From Ophiosphaerella korrae (Eukaryota; Ascomycota; Dothideomycetes; Pleosporales; Phaeosphaeriaceae), in contig JALNQF010000082.1 in NCBI GenBank assembly GCA_028456385.1, positions 116,853 to 180,852 on the forward strand: a stretch of 64,000 nucleotides of DNA. Reading direction: 5' to 3'. The notes under the pieces are model-generated. The model was not told the origin of the DNA. It did no database searches and saw nothing but the letters and a program-made list of their open reading frames with translations. This document shows positions 26,111 through 36,065 of the stretch, piece by piece. Position numbers and translations under genes: made by a program. Each line of letters begins with the position of its first letter. The stretch's first letter is position 1.

Positions 26111-29100
26111 ATGGGCAAGAGGGCTATTTTCGACGTAGATGCGAAGGGCGCCCATACTGGACAGGACGTAAAGCGGCAAAGAATCGAGGGCAGCAACGAC
26201 CGCAACTCACCGCGTCCCAATGACTACGCTGAGGAAATTCACAGCGGGCGTGACTTGCACAAGGTCTTGCTTTTTGACCAGAAAGCACATGGCGATTTTC
26301 GCAGCGGTCAGTACTCCTAGGTATATTGCCAGCTAGAGTATAAAAAGGTGCTCATTCATAACACCAGGCTTAAATATCTTCAAACGATTTCTGGACGCTA
26401 TCTTGTATACCACAGAACACGATGACGTTCCCCGCAAACGAGCCATACTCAAGGAATATCTAGACAGTCAGAAGGGAGTTTCAAGAGACACAAAAGATGC
26501 GCTCTTTCTGCAAAATCTTATACAAGCATGGGACTTCGCCGCTGAGACAAATTTCGAGGCCATCCTTGCCCAAGTTACTGCTGTACTTGCATTGCTTTTT
26601 AAAGCACTCGCCAGCCATAATGAGCTTACCGAATATGGAAGTCTATTAGCGAAAGCTATTCTGCAGCCTTCAGTTGCACGTCGTTTCGTCCGTAGCACCT
26701 CTGCCGCTCCAAATCAGGACAATATAATCTCTCCGGCACTTCGGCTCCTCACCGAGCTCACGAAGTTCAACGAGGGTGCCCATGCCAGAGCCGTGTACGC
26801 GAAGAGATATTTCACGCTGGAGCCTAAAATACTAGGCCGGAACATCGGGTTGCGCCGCGAGCAGAGTGCTGCAGACCATAAGAAGAAACCCAGCGTCCGG
26901 ACCACGGCGATACGATATCTTTTGACCCACCTAAGATACCAGGATGAACGTACTAAGAGTGAAATACTCTCAAATACCAACATCGTCAGAGGAGTTTTCG
27001 ACAATCTTAGCGCTGACCCACCTTTCCTAATCCTCGAAGTATTTGATGTGTTTAAGAGCCATGTCTTTCAAGACAAGACAATTACCCGCAGCACTAAAAG
27101 TCGTATATTAAGCGGCAAGGCACTTTCGCGTATTGCTAGCTTGTATAACTATGAGTTTGATGAAGGCGCGCTTGTGGATGGCCAACAATCTCCAGCAGAT
27201 TCAGCTCATGCCTTTCTGCGAATGGTTTGTACAGATCCTGCATATGGTGTTATGTTACCGACTAGTGGATTTTACCCTTCCACACTTGAAGATGATGATG
27301 GCGACTTTGACGACACAACCGAACACATCATTGACGCTGGTCTTGACTTGGTTGATACCCAGAACAGACCTAGCAGGATTCGCAATGTGATTCTATCCGA
27401 ATTCATTCTCAGTCAAAGACCGTATGCCAATATCTATCATCAACAGCTAGTTCTTGACATCTTCAAAGCCAACCCTGAACTAGTAGTGGAATACTTTAAA
27501 CGCCGCGACTTTAGCTATGACCCAAAACTAACGTCGACTTGGATAGGATATTCCGCCTTTTTGTATCAGGTTATACAGCTCCCTGTGCCAAAGTACCTTG
27601 GCGGAAAACACAATTTCCGTGACCATCCGCCTCCATTATCAACAATGATTCAAAGCATCCTGCCACAACCCTTGAATCAGCAAGTTCTCTCTAAGTGTCT
27701 TAACAGCAACTTTGACCTTGTCCAATTATTTTCTATTCGCGTATTGATAGCTGCACTCCAGAAGCTACAAGAAGTTGTTCAATATCTACGTAATGCGAGC
27801 ATCGTCAAACCGTCACAACACTGGGAATTATCTAGCAAACGCCTTATATCTGAGATAAGTCGACGGTGTCCGCCTATAAGGATAATTTTTCTGGCACTGA
27901 AGAAACCTGGGCTAAAGAACATGAAACGAGAATCCATCACTAGACTACTCAGACTCTACTACGAAGTTACGCCACAGATAGCCCTGCAAGAGAAGTTTGA
28001 TGTGTCATTACCACTCTGCATCGCCCTGGCCGAAATTGACAAGCTCACAGCGTCTGCAGACGACAAAGCGTTTCGCGTAATGGAACTCGAGCACTGGATA
28101 CAAATAGCGAGGCGTTCCCCAGCCATGCGGTGGTGGCAGAAGACAAGTAAGTACAACTAGCTAGACACGACTTCAACTACTGACTGAACAGAATCTCTTG
28201 CATATTCACCCTTTGTTACGCTTCTCAGACTTCTAGTCACATCGCAGGAGAACGAGCTCTACGCGGGAATTAAATCGCTTCTTAGGGCTATTCTCCATGA
28301 CCAAGAAATTTTGCAGACCAAAACATCACCAGATGCTCTAGATGCTCTTATTGCCAGCCTGGGGCCATCACCCTGCTCAACTATGCCGTCATCAGAGGTC
28401 CTTGGGTTTCTAGATGATTGCTGTTCTCGATTCATGAAGACGCCAATTAAGTACTTCGATGATTTGGATATTATCTGCGCGCAATGCCCGCACCATACGG
28501 CTGACCTTGGGCTATTTAGTCCTTTGCTATTGACATTCATTGAGCAATGGCCCTTCCGCGGTGGCAATAAAGCAACAAGCAGTACAGCTGAACCTCTTGT
28601 CAAGTGGCTTTCGAAGCTATTGTATCTTTTCAGGCTTATTGGCGAAGATGGTACAATGCTTGGTTCTGTACGTGATGCTCTTATGGAGTCAGCAGCCAAG
28701 CCGTACAAGGATGTGCTCAAAGATGCTTTCCTATGGAAAATGGGTAAAGAGAGTGCCAAAGAGACCTTAAAACTAGCAACGGGTGCTGATTTTAGCGGCT
28801 CTGAGAGATCTACGTCATCGCCGCCACCTTTAGTGGATGCTGAACGGCAGATGATTTTGAGGCCTAGCGTAGGTTTAGAACCGCCACTAGAAGAAGACGA
28901 GAAGCATACCGGTCTGATGAGATGGAGAAAGAAGGATCTTAGCGAAGCTATTGATGACGGGGACATTGGGGAACTTTTGCTGTGTCTTTGCTCAAAATAC
29001 TCTGAGATCCGGTTGCAAGCTGTCAACAATACTCGTCAACTCATGACTGTACTCGAGGCACGCATCTCTAAGGCTACCCACGGGGATGAAAACATAGCGG

Positions 29101-29747
29101 CACGGCAAAAACATTTGACCAACACTGATGACCAACAACTATACTTGCTCTTAGGCGAGACATTGGAGTCAGCCGAAATGCTAGGATCTGAGCCATTTTC
29201 CTATCTAGGTGGTGTGCTCGCTGCACGGATCGCGAGGATTGTGGCCGATCCTACTCACTTAATGTATAGCAAAATTAGCCGATTTCTCACGAAAGCGCCC
29301 TTTTGGAATATACAGCATCTCCTCAGCGAGTTCTGGCACACTACTGTAACAAGTAAACCAAACGAAGACGGGAAATATCACCAAAAGGTAGACTGGTTGC
29401 TCGACTACCTTCTCGACTCACTGCGGACTCGACGAGAGATGGAATATTTCAGGAAAAGCAACATATTCGAGCAACTGCTCAGCCATTATGGCTCTCGGTC
29501 GTGTGCTGTTGCAGCAAAGGAGAAAATATTGAGGCTGATGCTTCGGGCAACTCATGTAGAGGGGAGCACGACGCTTATTACGAGATGTGGGGTGCTCACG
29601 TGGATCCAGATGATGCTCGACAATCAGGATCCTCGTCATTGCACCTTGAGGACTTTGGCATTGCGTGTGTACGAGACCTGCGACCAAGCAAGGGTCAATG
29701 AGTGGAGCAACGGCACGATTGGGAGTACAATGGCTTCGTTAGCGTAG
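26111..29747 (+). CDS. URB1: Nucleolar pre-ribosomal-associated protein URB1/Npa1
   Basis: Nucleolar scaffold of the earliest pre-60S particles (Npa1 complex), needed for 25S rRNA maturation. Three exons, 26111-26306, 26368-28146 and 28192-29747, with introns of 61 and 45 nt, give 1176 residues. The first exon codes a basic, polar N-terminus (MGKRAIFDVD...). The second opens with the family-typical GLNIFKRFLDAILYTTEHDDVPRKRAIL once joined to the last base of exon 1. The N-terminal Npa1 domain covers roughly residues 50-400; helical repeats and a NopRA1-like C-terminal domain follow, with FQ/RAT-type helices toward the end. Shorter than yeast Urb1 (about 1760) but in the range of some filamentous fungi. 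A second ATG lies eight bases upstream (26103) in another frame. Family assignment rests on motif memory, not an alignment. Confidence 0.88.
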
Positions 29748-30494
29748 TATAGATACTAAATTGGCCGAAACGGCGTATTGGAGCGTTTTGCAAGCACGCG
29801 GTAGATTACAAGGGCACCTCAGTGAGCCACGGAGTCACGTGTCCATGACGCACCTCGCGTAGTGCTCTGACCGATTCTTGGCATGCGTTTACAGCAGCTG
29901 CTTTGGCATCGCTCACGACTACCCGCTTCCATCTAACCGCCCAACCACACCCACAACATCAACTTGCTATTTTTTTTTGATAGCCTAGCACATACACCTG
30001 GACTTGATTCCGATCACTACCGTACGTTGCAGAAACCACGAACCCTAGCCACGCCTCACGCTTAGAGCTTGCCCACAGCTTCTCCGCTTTTCGTCGCTGT
30101 TGTGCAGTAGCAGGGGTGCGCTGCTCGACAAGTACACTGCGTCCCACGACGAGCTTGGTCAAATTTACTCTCTGCTTCTCTGGAGCACAGTCTATGGTGT
30201 CTCGCTGTCTTTGACCTTTCGCCGCCGCCGTCGTTGTGTTCGATTGTTCGGTTCACATGCTCATTTGTCGCACGTCGTCGCTGTGTATCGCTAACACGCC
30301 GTTGTTCTAAACTGTGAAAGAGCTGTAGAACGAACGCTACCTCAGTTTTTCCGGCCAGCTCAACGCGCTTTTAGCTTGTCCTGTACGGAGCCTATTCTGC
30401 TACCTGGCGAGAGGTTGACGCCGCCGACGCTTCACCTACAGCAACACACACACCCCGCCTTCACCCCTAACCCCACACACGTAGCGCGGTCAAT
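29748..30494. promoter_or_regulatory. Promoter and long leader of the 4E-T-like gene
   Basis: 747 bp between URB1 and the next gene on the same strand. The right part is CT-rich and CA-rich with no stable open frame, as expected of a long fungal 5' UTR; it ends in CGGTCAATATG. A 9-base T run lies near 29971. The URB1 3' UTR must end in the left part. Small open frames on both strands here look spurious. Confidence 0.5.
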
Positions 30495-33074
30495 ATGGGG
30501 GGCTTAGTCTACACACAAGAGCAGCTAATTGCCCTCAAAGACTCTCCACTCGTCAAGAAGCCCGATGGCCTGCCTTCCATCACGCAATGGATGGATGTGC
30601 CCGGTGACCAAAACAATACCAATACGAACAACAATAACAGCAATAACAATGGTAGCGTACGTCGGACGCGAGGTTTGCGAGAAGGCGAAGGAACTACCAC
30701 AAATGAGCAGCGGTCGCTTATCAACCCCATGGGTCAGTTCGGGCGCCGTCAGAGCACGCGTAAGTTAGACATTTGTCATAGAGTGGTCACAATTAACACA
30801 CGCATGGTAGAGCCCGGAGAGGAGACGGTCTTGGGGCCACCCAAGCTATCCTTCCTTTCGGCATCCCGTAATGCAATTAAAACTCCCGGTGAGACAAAAG
30901 AACGAACGGGAATCGTGTCGGTAGATGGCGATAACCTTGGCGACCGCTTTCCACGTGAAAAGAATGAGCGATGGTCTAGAGACGGTGATCGGGCTCGCGA
31001 TAAAAGTTATGCCAATGGACGACGCGGCGTACGAGAGGATGGCGAGGGCTGGACAAGTGTCAAGGGTCGCAAGAGCCTAGGCCAGGAAGATTTTGAGCGC
31101 TTTGGTGGCCGCAATAGCGACCGCGAACGCAATCGCGAGAAACAAGAGGGCGATCCTGAAAGTGATATCGCTCCTCGACGGGGTAATCGAGACCGAACAG
31201 AAACACGCTGGGGTCGCCGTGATGAGACTAAAGATGAGGGCATCAAAACTGGCGTTCAAGGTGGTTGGCGTGAACGTGATCGAGACCGAGAACGTGAGAA
31301 GGACCGCGATTGGAATAGAGGCAGCAACAGAGTCGAGGAAGACCCAGAGTGGCTCGACACGAAGGTGGAAAAGAAGGAGTTTAAGCCACGCACTCAGGAG
31401 GACTTTCAGCGCTGGAAAGAGCAAATGAAAGCCAAGGACACGCCAGCCGAAGAGAAGGACGAACCCCATGAGATGGCTGTGGGAAGCTCTACTGCCACCT
31501 CCGCCACAGTTCCTCCCATGTTGACCCAGCCATTGCACACACAAGCTGGAGCAGAGTCGACCCAGGGTATTTTATTTGGTAACTGGGGCAGGGACAAGGC
31601 GGCTGACCTCAACCCCACCGAGTCTTCCTCTACAAAGCCAAAGCCGGATAAGAAATCAAGATTCATGACAATGTTCACAAAGCCCGATGAGCCACCAGTG
31701 CCGCCTCAAACGACAATGCCGATTCCAGCATCACCGCCGCCGCCAGCTATGGAGGCTAATGCAGACAAAGAAGGCTTCCAGCGCATTCTGCAGATGCTGG
31801 GTCAGGTCAATGTAGGAGGCGTACCTACTTCCCAGCCAAGCGCACCACTCCCAAATGGCCCTAGGCATGGCGGCGGCATCGCGTTAGATTTCCATCAACA
31901 TACCCCTCCTCCACCCGAGTTGCACAATGCTAGGCCACCACCGCGGACTCAGGAGCAACAGAATATTCTTGAGAATATTCTTGCACAGCGCCCATCGGCG
32001 CCTGACTCTCGGCCATCACAGCAGCCTAGGTTTAATAATATGTCACCAGACAACGCACTCCATGAACAGTTTAGGCTTCCGCGAGGAGAGCCCAATCTTC
32101 CGGATGACCATTTCCCCCATCAGCAACCTCCCGCTAGGGGTGCTAACGGACCAGATGCGAATCTTGCGGCCATTTTAAACGGCCGCGCACGAGAAGAGGC
32201 GCAACGTGATCAGGTCACCAAGCAGCGTGAGCGTGAGTTCCTCCTTACTCTTATGCAACAGCCTTCACGTGCTACGCCACCCCAAATGCCTAACCATAAC
32301 CTGCCTCGTCAAAATCAAGAGAATCACCTTGCGACCTTTTTTGACCAGTCCCGGCAACAGCCTCCTGCACCCAAAGGGCGCCCGGGCCTGCCCCCTGGTT
32401 TTATGGATGATCCTCGTATGTTTAATGAGAATGATATGACCCGCCGAGAAGTAGAACGTCGTGAGCAGGAGCTCCGTCAACAACTTAACATGCAACAACA
32501 ACAACAGGAAGCTATGCGTGCGAAAAACACTCGTATGTCTATGGGTTTCCCCGGCCATGAAGAACCAATCATGGGCCTACAACGTCGCGGAACAGGTACT
32601 GAATCTCGGCCCATGACGAATATGGGAATTCCATCACAACCTGTACCAGACATGCCATACATGGGTGGGCGTGGCCAACCTGGTATGCCACAAACACCTC
32701 AAGAACGATCCAACATCCCCCCACCACCAGGCTTCGGGGGCCCGATGCGCCAGCCACCAGGGCTAAACGGACCGAATGCACAACAGCAAATGGGCCCTGG
32801 AGGGCCTAATTTCTCAGCTGGCAACACGCCTTTAGGACATCCTCCTGGCTTCCCACCACCAGGCAACATGCGTAGCATGGGTTTTCCTGGAGGGCCCGGT
32901 GGAAATGGCATTCAAGGCCCACCCCAAGGTTATTTCCCTCCTGGCTACGGGCCACCAATGCCTGGTATGCGTGGCGAGGATCCTCGCATGATGTTCGAAG
33001 GACACCAACAAACATTTGGTGGGCCAGGTCCAAGACAGCAGCAGGGCCGCCCGGGACCGCCCGGCATGTACTAA
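30495..33074 (+). CDS. eIF4E-binding protein, 4E-T (eIF4ENIF1)-like
   Basis: Probable translational repressor or mRNA-decay adaptor that binds the cap-binding protein eIF4E. Residues 6-12, YTQEQLI, fit the canonical YxxxxL-hydrophobic eIF4E-binding motif and resemble the N-terminal site of animal 4E-T. An Asn-rich patch (about 40-52), an Arg/Glu/Asp-rich charged stretch (about 150-290), KEEFKPRT-like and FQRILQML-like segments, and a long Pro/Gln/Met/Gly-rich tail follow; it is nearly all disordered. An intron at 30760-30810 is very likely (GTAAGT donor, ATTAAC branch, TAG acceptor). It is 51 nt, divisible by three and without a stop, so the frame reads through. Spliced product is 842 residues, unspliced 859. 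Identification as a 4E-T homologue is inference from the motif and composition. Confidence 0.78.
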   Translation: MGGLVYTQEQLIALKDSPLVKKPDGLPSITQWMDVPGDQNNTNTNNNNSNNNGSVRRTRGLREGEGTTTNEQRSLINPMGQFGRRQSTRKLDICHRVVTINTRMVEPGEETVLGPPKLSFLSASRNAIKTPGETKERTGIVSVDGDNLGDRFPREKNERWSRDGDRARDKSYANGRRGVREDGEGWTSVKGRKSLGQEDFERFGGRNSDRERNREKQEGDPESDIAPRRGNRDRTETRWGRRDETKDEGIKTGVQGGWRERDRDREREKDRDWNRGSNRVEEDPEWLDTKVEKKEFKPRTQEDFQRWKEQMKAKDTPAEEKDEPHEMAVGSSTATSATVPPMLTQPLHTQAGAESTQGILFGNWGRDKAADLNPTESSSTKPKPDKKSRFMTMFTKPDEPPVPPQTTMPIPASPPPPAMEANADKEGFQRILQMLGQVNVGGVPTSQPSAPLPNGPRHGGGIALDFHQHTPPPPELHNARPPPRTQEQQNILENILAQRPSAPDSRPSQQPRFNNMSPDNALHEQFRLPRGEPNLPDDHFPHQQPPARGANGPDANLAAILNGRAREEAQRDQVTKQREREFLLTLMQQPSRATPPQMPNHNLPRQNQENHLATFFDQSRQQPPAPKGRPGLPPGFMDDPRMFNENDMTRREVERREQELRQQLNMQQQQQEAMRAKNTRMSMGFPGHEEPIMGLQRRGTGTESRPMTNMGIPSQPVPDMPYMGGRGQPGMPQTPQERSNIPPPPGFGGPMRQPPGLNGPNAQQQMGPGGPNFSAGNTPLGHPPGFPPPGNMRSMGFPGGPGGNGIQGPPQGYFPPGYGPPMPGMRGEDPRMMFEGHQQTFGGPGPRQQQGRPGPPGMY

Positions 33075-33615
33075 GAACCAGAAAGGCGGAATCAACGGCG
33101 TTGGACTGGAGATCATTACTACCAACACATGCTCTCCTCTGGAAATCCAACTTTCCCCAACCATGTATACTGTACCTAGAGACCTCACCTTCAGCTCAGC
33201 ATGGCGTCTTAGGATTTGGATCTTGTTCATTCTTGGTTGCATCTCTCTCGGAACATATGCATAAACTCATGATTGGGCGAAATCGCTCAAGGGCATCATT
33301 CCTGTTTCTCAGTTGTCGAGATCCAGCATAGCCGTTTCGGCTCCGACTTGCTTCAACTCACATCTAGTATTTGAGGTTTGTTGTTGTCCTAACAACACAT
33401 AGTGCATTAGCGGGTATTAGCAAGCCAATATAGTAGCATAACTAATAAAGTAATGAAATTGACTTTATTTAGTAGATAATAAATCTATCAAGATTAAGTC
33501 ATAGCCTGACAACATCTACTAAGAGTTTTCCCTCCGAAGCCCATGAGCGCCCGGTCATGCAGAAATTCATAGTATGAAATGTAACTCCAACTGAATGCTT
33601 TTCCCCCGATTTTAT
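33075..33615. other. Intergenic, convergent 3' flanks
   Basis: 541 bp between two genes ending toward each other. It holds the 3' UTRs of the 4E-T-like gene (left) and NMD3 (right). Bases 33400-33490 are AT-rich, as is usual for fungal poly(A) regions. No gene seen. Confidence 0.65.
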
Positions 33616-35154
33616 TTATTCCTCCATCTTCATATCTTCAAAGTCATCAAGAAGCTGCTCCATTGGAATAGTTAGGCCATCGTCGTCCTCACCAAACTCG
33701 CTCTCCTCCGTCTCCATAGCTTCTGCCTCTCGTTGTTTCTTTTCTTGTTGTGCCTTGTATAGTGCCATGCCTTGTCTCAAGTCCTGATCTTCTTCCACAT
33801 CTTGCAAGAACATCTCAAAATCTCTCTCCATCCTCTCCTGGTCCTGTTTCCTGGGCAGCATTTCTCCTTCATCTTTGTTCATACGTTTGATTCGCCAGTT
33901 TCTCTTGCTCTTACTCTTTTTGCTGCGCTGGTAGAACTTCTTGACCAACACGACATCGGGGATTTGGGCAGCGTATTTATTAGAGGACTCGAGGACATCG
34001 AAGAGCTCGTTGTTGAAATTTGTGTTGGCAAGAAGGTAGCCCATTACTGAGTCACCAACGTGCAAGATCCCGCCAAGGTGGGTTCGGCAGTAGTATGTTT
34101 GATCGTTTGTACTCATATCTGAGGCACGAGCTACGGTGGCTTCGGCCAGGAAGTTTCGACCCTGTTGTTTGCCTAGTGGATCGATATCGAGCACAATGAA
34201 TTCGGTGAGCTCCTGGACGTCAGCAAGTGGGCGAAATGGTGTGCGCCAATACAGGTCGGTGGCTATGTCAGCGGTCTGAAGGGTTGCCGGGTCAAGCAGT
34301 TGGACAGAGGTACCAATGCGAGTGCATAATGTAAGGGGACTGATATTACCGGCTTTCTTGGCCAGTGAAATAGGTAGTACTACGAGATCATCCTTGCAGA
34401 TAGGGACGATTTCGCAGGAGAAGGAGAACTTGAAGCTCTTGGTGGAGGTGTGAATGTCATGAGAGATGAGCTCCTCTGACTTTTTAATGTTGACTGGTAC
34501 AACGGCCTTGAGAAAGTCGCAGAAGGTGGTAGCGTGGTTTCGCTGGGCAAAGAAGAAGTCGATACCGTCGTGGACTTCCTTGATATTAATAGTGTCCTTG
34601 TGTGCACCGTGTTTCAGGATCAGCTGTTCAAGGTATAAAAAGGTGCGTTTATGGGGCACCTTCTGTCGGACCTGGACACATGCCCTCCAGGTGTTATGTG
34701 TATAGCTCTTTGCGCAGTCGGCGCACTGTTGGTAGTTTTGGGTGAACTCGACCTCGAAGCTCTGCTGCATGATGGCGCCGTCGTTGATTTCCGACTGGAC
34801 GGTTATCTTGACTTTAATTCTCCTGCTGTGCGGTTCAGTCCATATGAAGCTCGCGTCGATAATCCTCAGCTTGTTCAGTCCGCGCAGTTTTCGCAGACAG
34901 AGAGCAAGCAACTCGCGCGATTCGGGGTGGGCGACAACCCATGAATTCGGGGGGGACAACCAGCGGTCGCAGTCGCGGCACATGAGGAGCACAGCTTCGC
35001 GTGGGACGCCGCCCGTGACGTCAGTCTTGAGTTTGATGCAGTCGTAGCAGAAGGCGCCTGAGATTGTACCGTCGACAGGGGCACCACAGTCGGCACAGAG
35101 TATGGTGGCCGCATTCTTCGGCATGGGCGCGAACGCCTGGCTGTCGACATCCAT
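33616..35154 (-). CDS. NMD3: 60S ribosomal subunit export adaptor NMD3
   Basis: Adaptor that binds pre-60S subunits in the nucleus and recruits the export receptor Crm1. Single exon, 512 residues, the normal family length. Four CxxC pairs build the zinc-binding N-terminal domain: Cys20/23, Cys36/39, Cys59/62 and Cys144/147. Family stretches include SFIWTEPHSRRIKVKIT, DGIDFFFAQRNHA and the basic segment YQRSKKSKSKRNWRIKRM near 405-425, a likely nuclear localisation signal. The acidic C-terminus ends with a leucine-rich export-like element, LTIPMEQLLDDFEDM. The start ATG lies only 127 bp from the edge of the transposon island, so its promoter must be very compact or overlap transposon sequence. 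Confidence 0.97.
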   Translation of the reverse strand: MDVDSQAFAPMPKNAATILCADCGAPVDGTISGAFCYDCIKLKTDVTGGVPREAVLLMCRDCDRWLSPPNSWVVAHPESRELLALCLRKLRGLNKLRIIDASFIWTEPHSRRIKVKITVQSEINDGAIMQQSFEVEFTQNYQQCADCAKSYTHNTWRACVQVRQKVPHKRTFLYLEQLILKHGAHKDTINIKEVHDGIDFFFAQRNHATTFCDFLKAVVPVNIKKSEELISHDIHTSTKSFKFSFSCEIVPICKDDLVVLPISLAKKAGNISPLTLCTRIGTSVQLLDPATLQTADIATDLYWRTPFRPLADVQELTEFIVLDIDPLGKQQGRNFLAEATVARASDMSTNDQTYYCRTHLGGILHVGDSVMGYLLANTNFNNELFDVLESSNKYAAQIPDVVLVKKFYQRSKKSKSKRNWRIKRMNKDEGEMLPRKQDQERMERDFEMFLQDVEEDQDLRQGMALYKAQQEKKQREAEAMETEESEFGEDDDGLTIPMEQLLDDFEDMKMEE

Positions 35155-35281
35155 GGCAGCGGGCGTGATGTTGGTTGTGATGTATGGGGTATTTCGTGTC
35201 TAGAGTCTAGAGAAGGTGACTGATTGTAAATTTAGACGTCACATTTTACCCCACCAAATTTCGGTTAAGCTAAGCTAGCTA
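35155..35281. promoter_or_regulatory. Short NMD3 upstream region next to the transposon edge
   Basis: All the single-copy sequence upstream of the NMD3 ATG before the first transposon end. It still has normal CA and TG content, so RIP has not visibly spread into it. No TATA box is obvious. The TA at 35280-35281 directly precedes the proposed transposon terminus. Confidence 0.6.
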
Positions 35282-35615
35282 ACAGGGTTCCGAGCCACCC
35301 GGGGTTTCGAGCCACCCCTTAGAAACCGGCCACCCATCTAAAAATCGTGTTATCTCAACAACTACCCTACCAAAATAGACAACTATAAAGAGCCTATACA
35401 AGTAGCTATTAGTAATCTTAATACTAGTATTTTTTTAAGCTAAAGAGCTACTATAAAGGTATACAAGATCCCTAAAGCTACGCTCTCTTTGTATATATAT
35501 AATATATAGAACAGCTAAACTAGTTATATATACTAGTAGTAATTAACTTTAAATTAAAAAGAGTTTCTTATATAATAAATCTTTAAAGAAGATATATATA
35601 CTTTTCTTTTTTTAT
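35282..35615 (+). mobile_element. Fragment of a pogo/Fot1-like DNA transposon, RIP-damaged
   Basis: The left terminus is GC-rich and carries two direct copies of a CGAGCCACCC word, with a looser third copy ending in GGCCACCC, all within about 50 bp, preceded by TA, the target of pogo-type elements. From about 35369 to 35500 one plus-strand frame reads like the N-terminal psq-type helix-turn-helix of pogo/Fot1 transposases; the recognisable core is V-Y-K-I-P-K-A-T-L-S. One in-frame TAA in this stretch fits RIP of a Gln codon. The rest of the transposase is not visible: the fragment stops where LTR element C begins. The right terminus is not found in the window. Confidence 0.6.
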
Positions 35616-35622
35616 TATTATA

Positions 35623-36065
35623 TATTATAATACTAAGTAGTAAGTAAGCTATTGTATTATACGCGATTAGGCTAGGTAATATAGTATAGTAGAATACGTA
35701 ACTATTTAGTAGTAAATACTCTAGAGTAAACACTCTAGAGTAAATACTCTAGAATAAGCGCTTAAGAGTAAATACTCTAGAGTAAGCGCTTAAAAATAAA
35801 TACTAGATAGTAAGTATATAGGAACGTTAATAGACCTTTATAGACTATTATATTTAATCTTTTCTTTACTTCTTATTTTAATAGAGTATTATAACTAATA
35901 CTTTAATTAAATTCTTATCTATCTATTAATACTTATATACCTTATAATACTCTAATAAGAGCTAACTATTAATTAAGTTAAGTAACTATCTTATTTATTA
36001 ACTTTACTTATTTTATAGAAGCTTACTTACTTTTATTACTTTTACTTAGTTTTAAAGTCTTAATA
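35623..36065 (+). repeat. 5' LTR of element 1 (family X)
   Basis: 443 bp, beginning TATTATAATACTAAG and ending TTAATA. The ends fit TG...CA converted to TA...TA by RIP. Bases 35711-35800 hold tandem units built on a palindromic CTCTAGAG core, alternating with AAGCGCTTA. Confidence 0.9.

Noticed and set aside
35711..35800. CRISPR-like array
   Set aside because: Short tandem units without unique spacers, inside a eukaryotic LTR.
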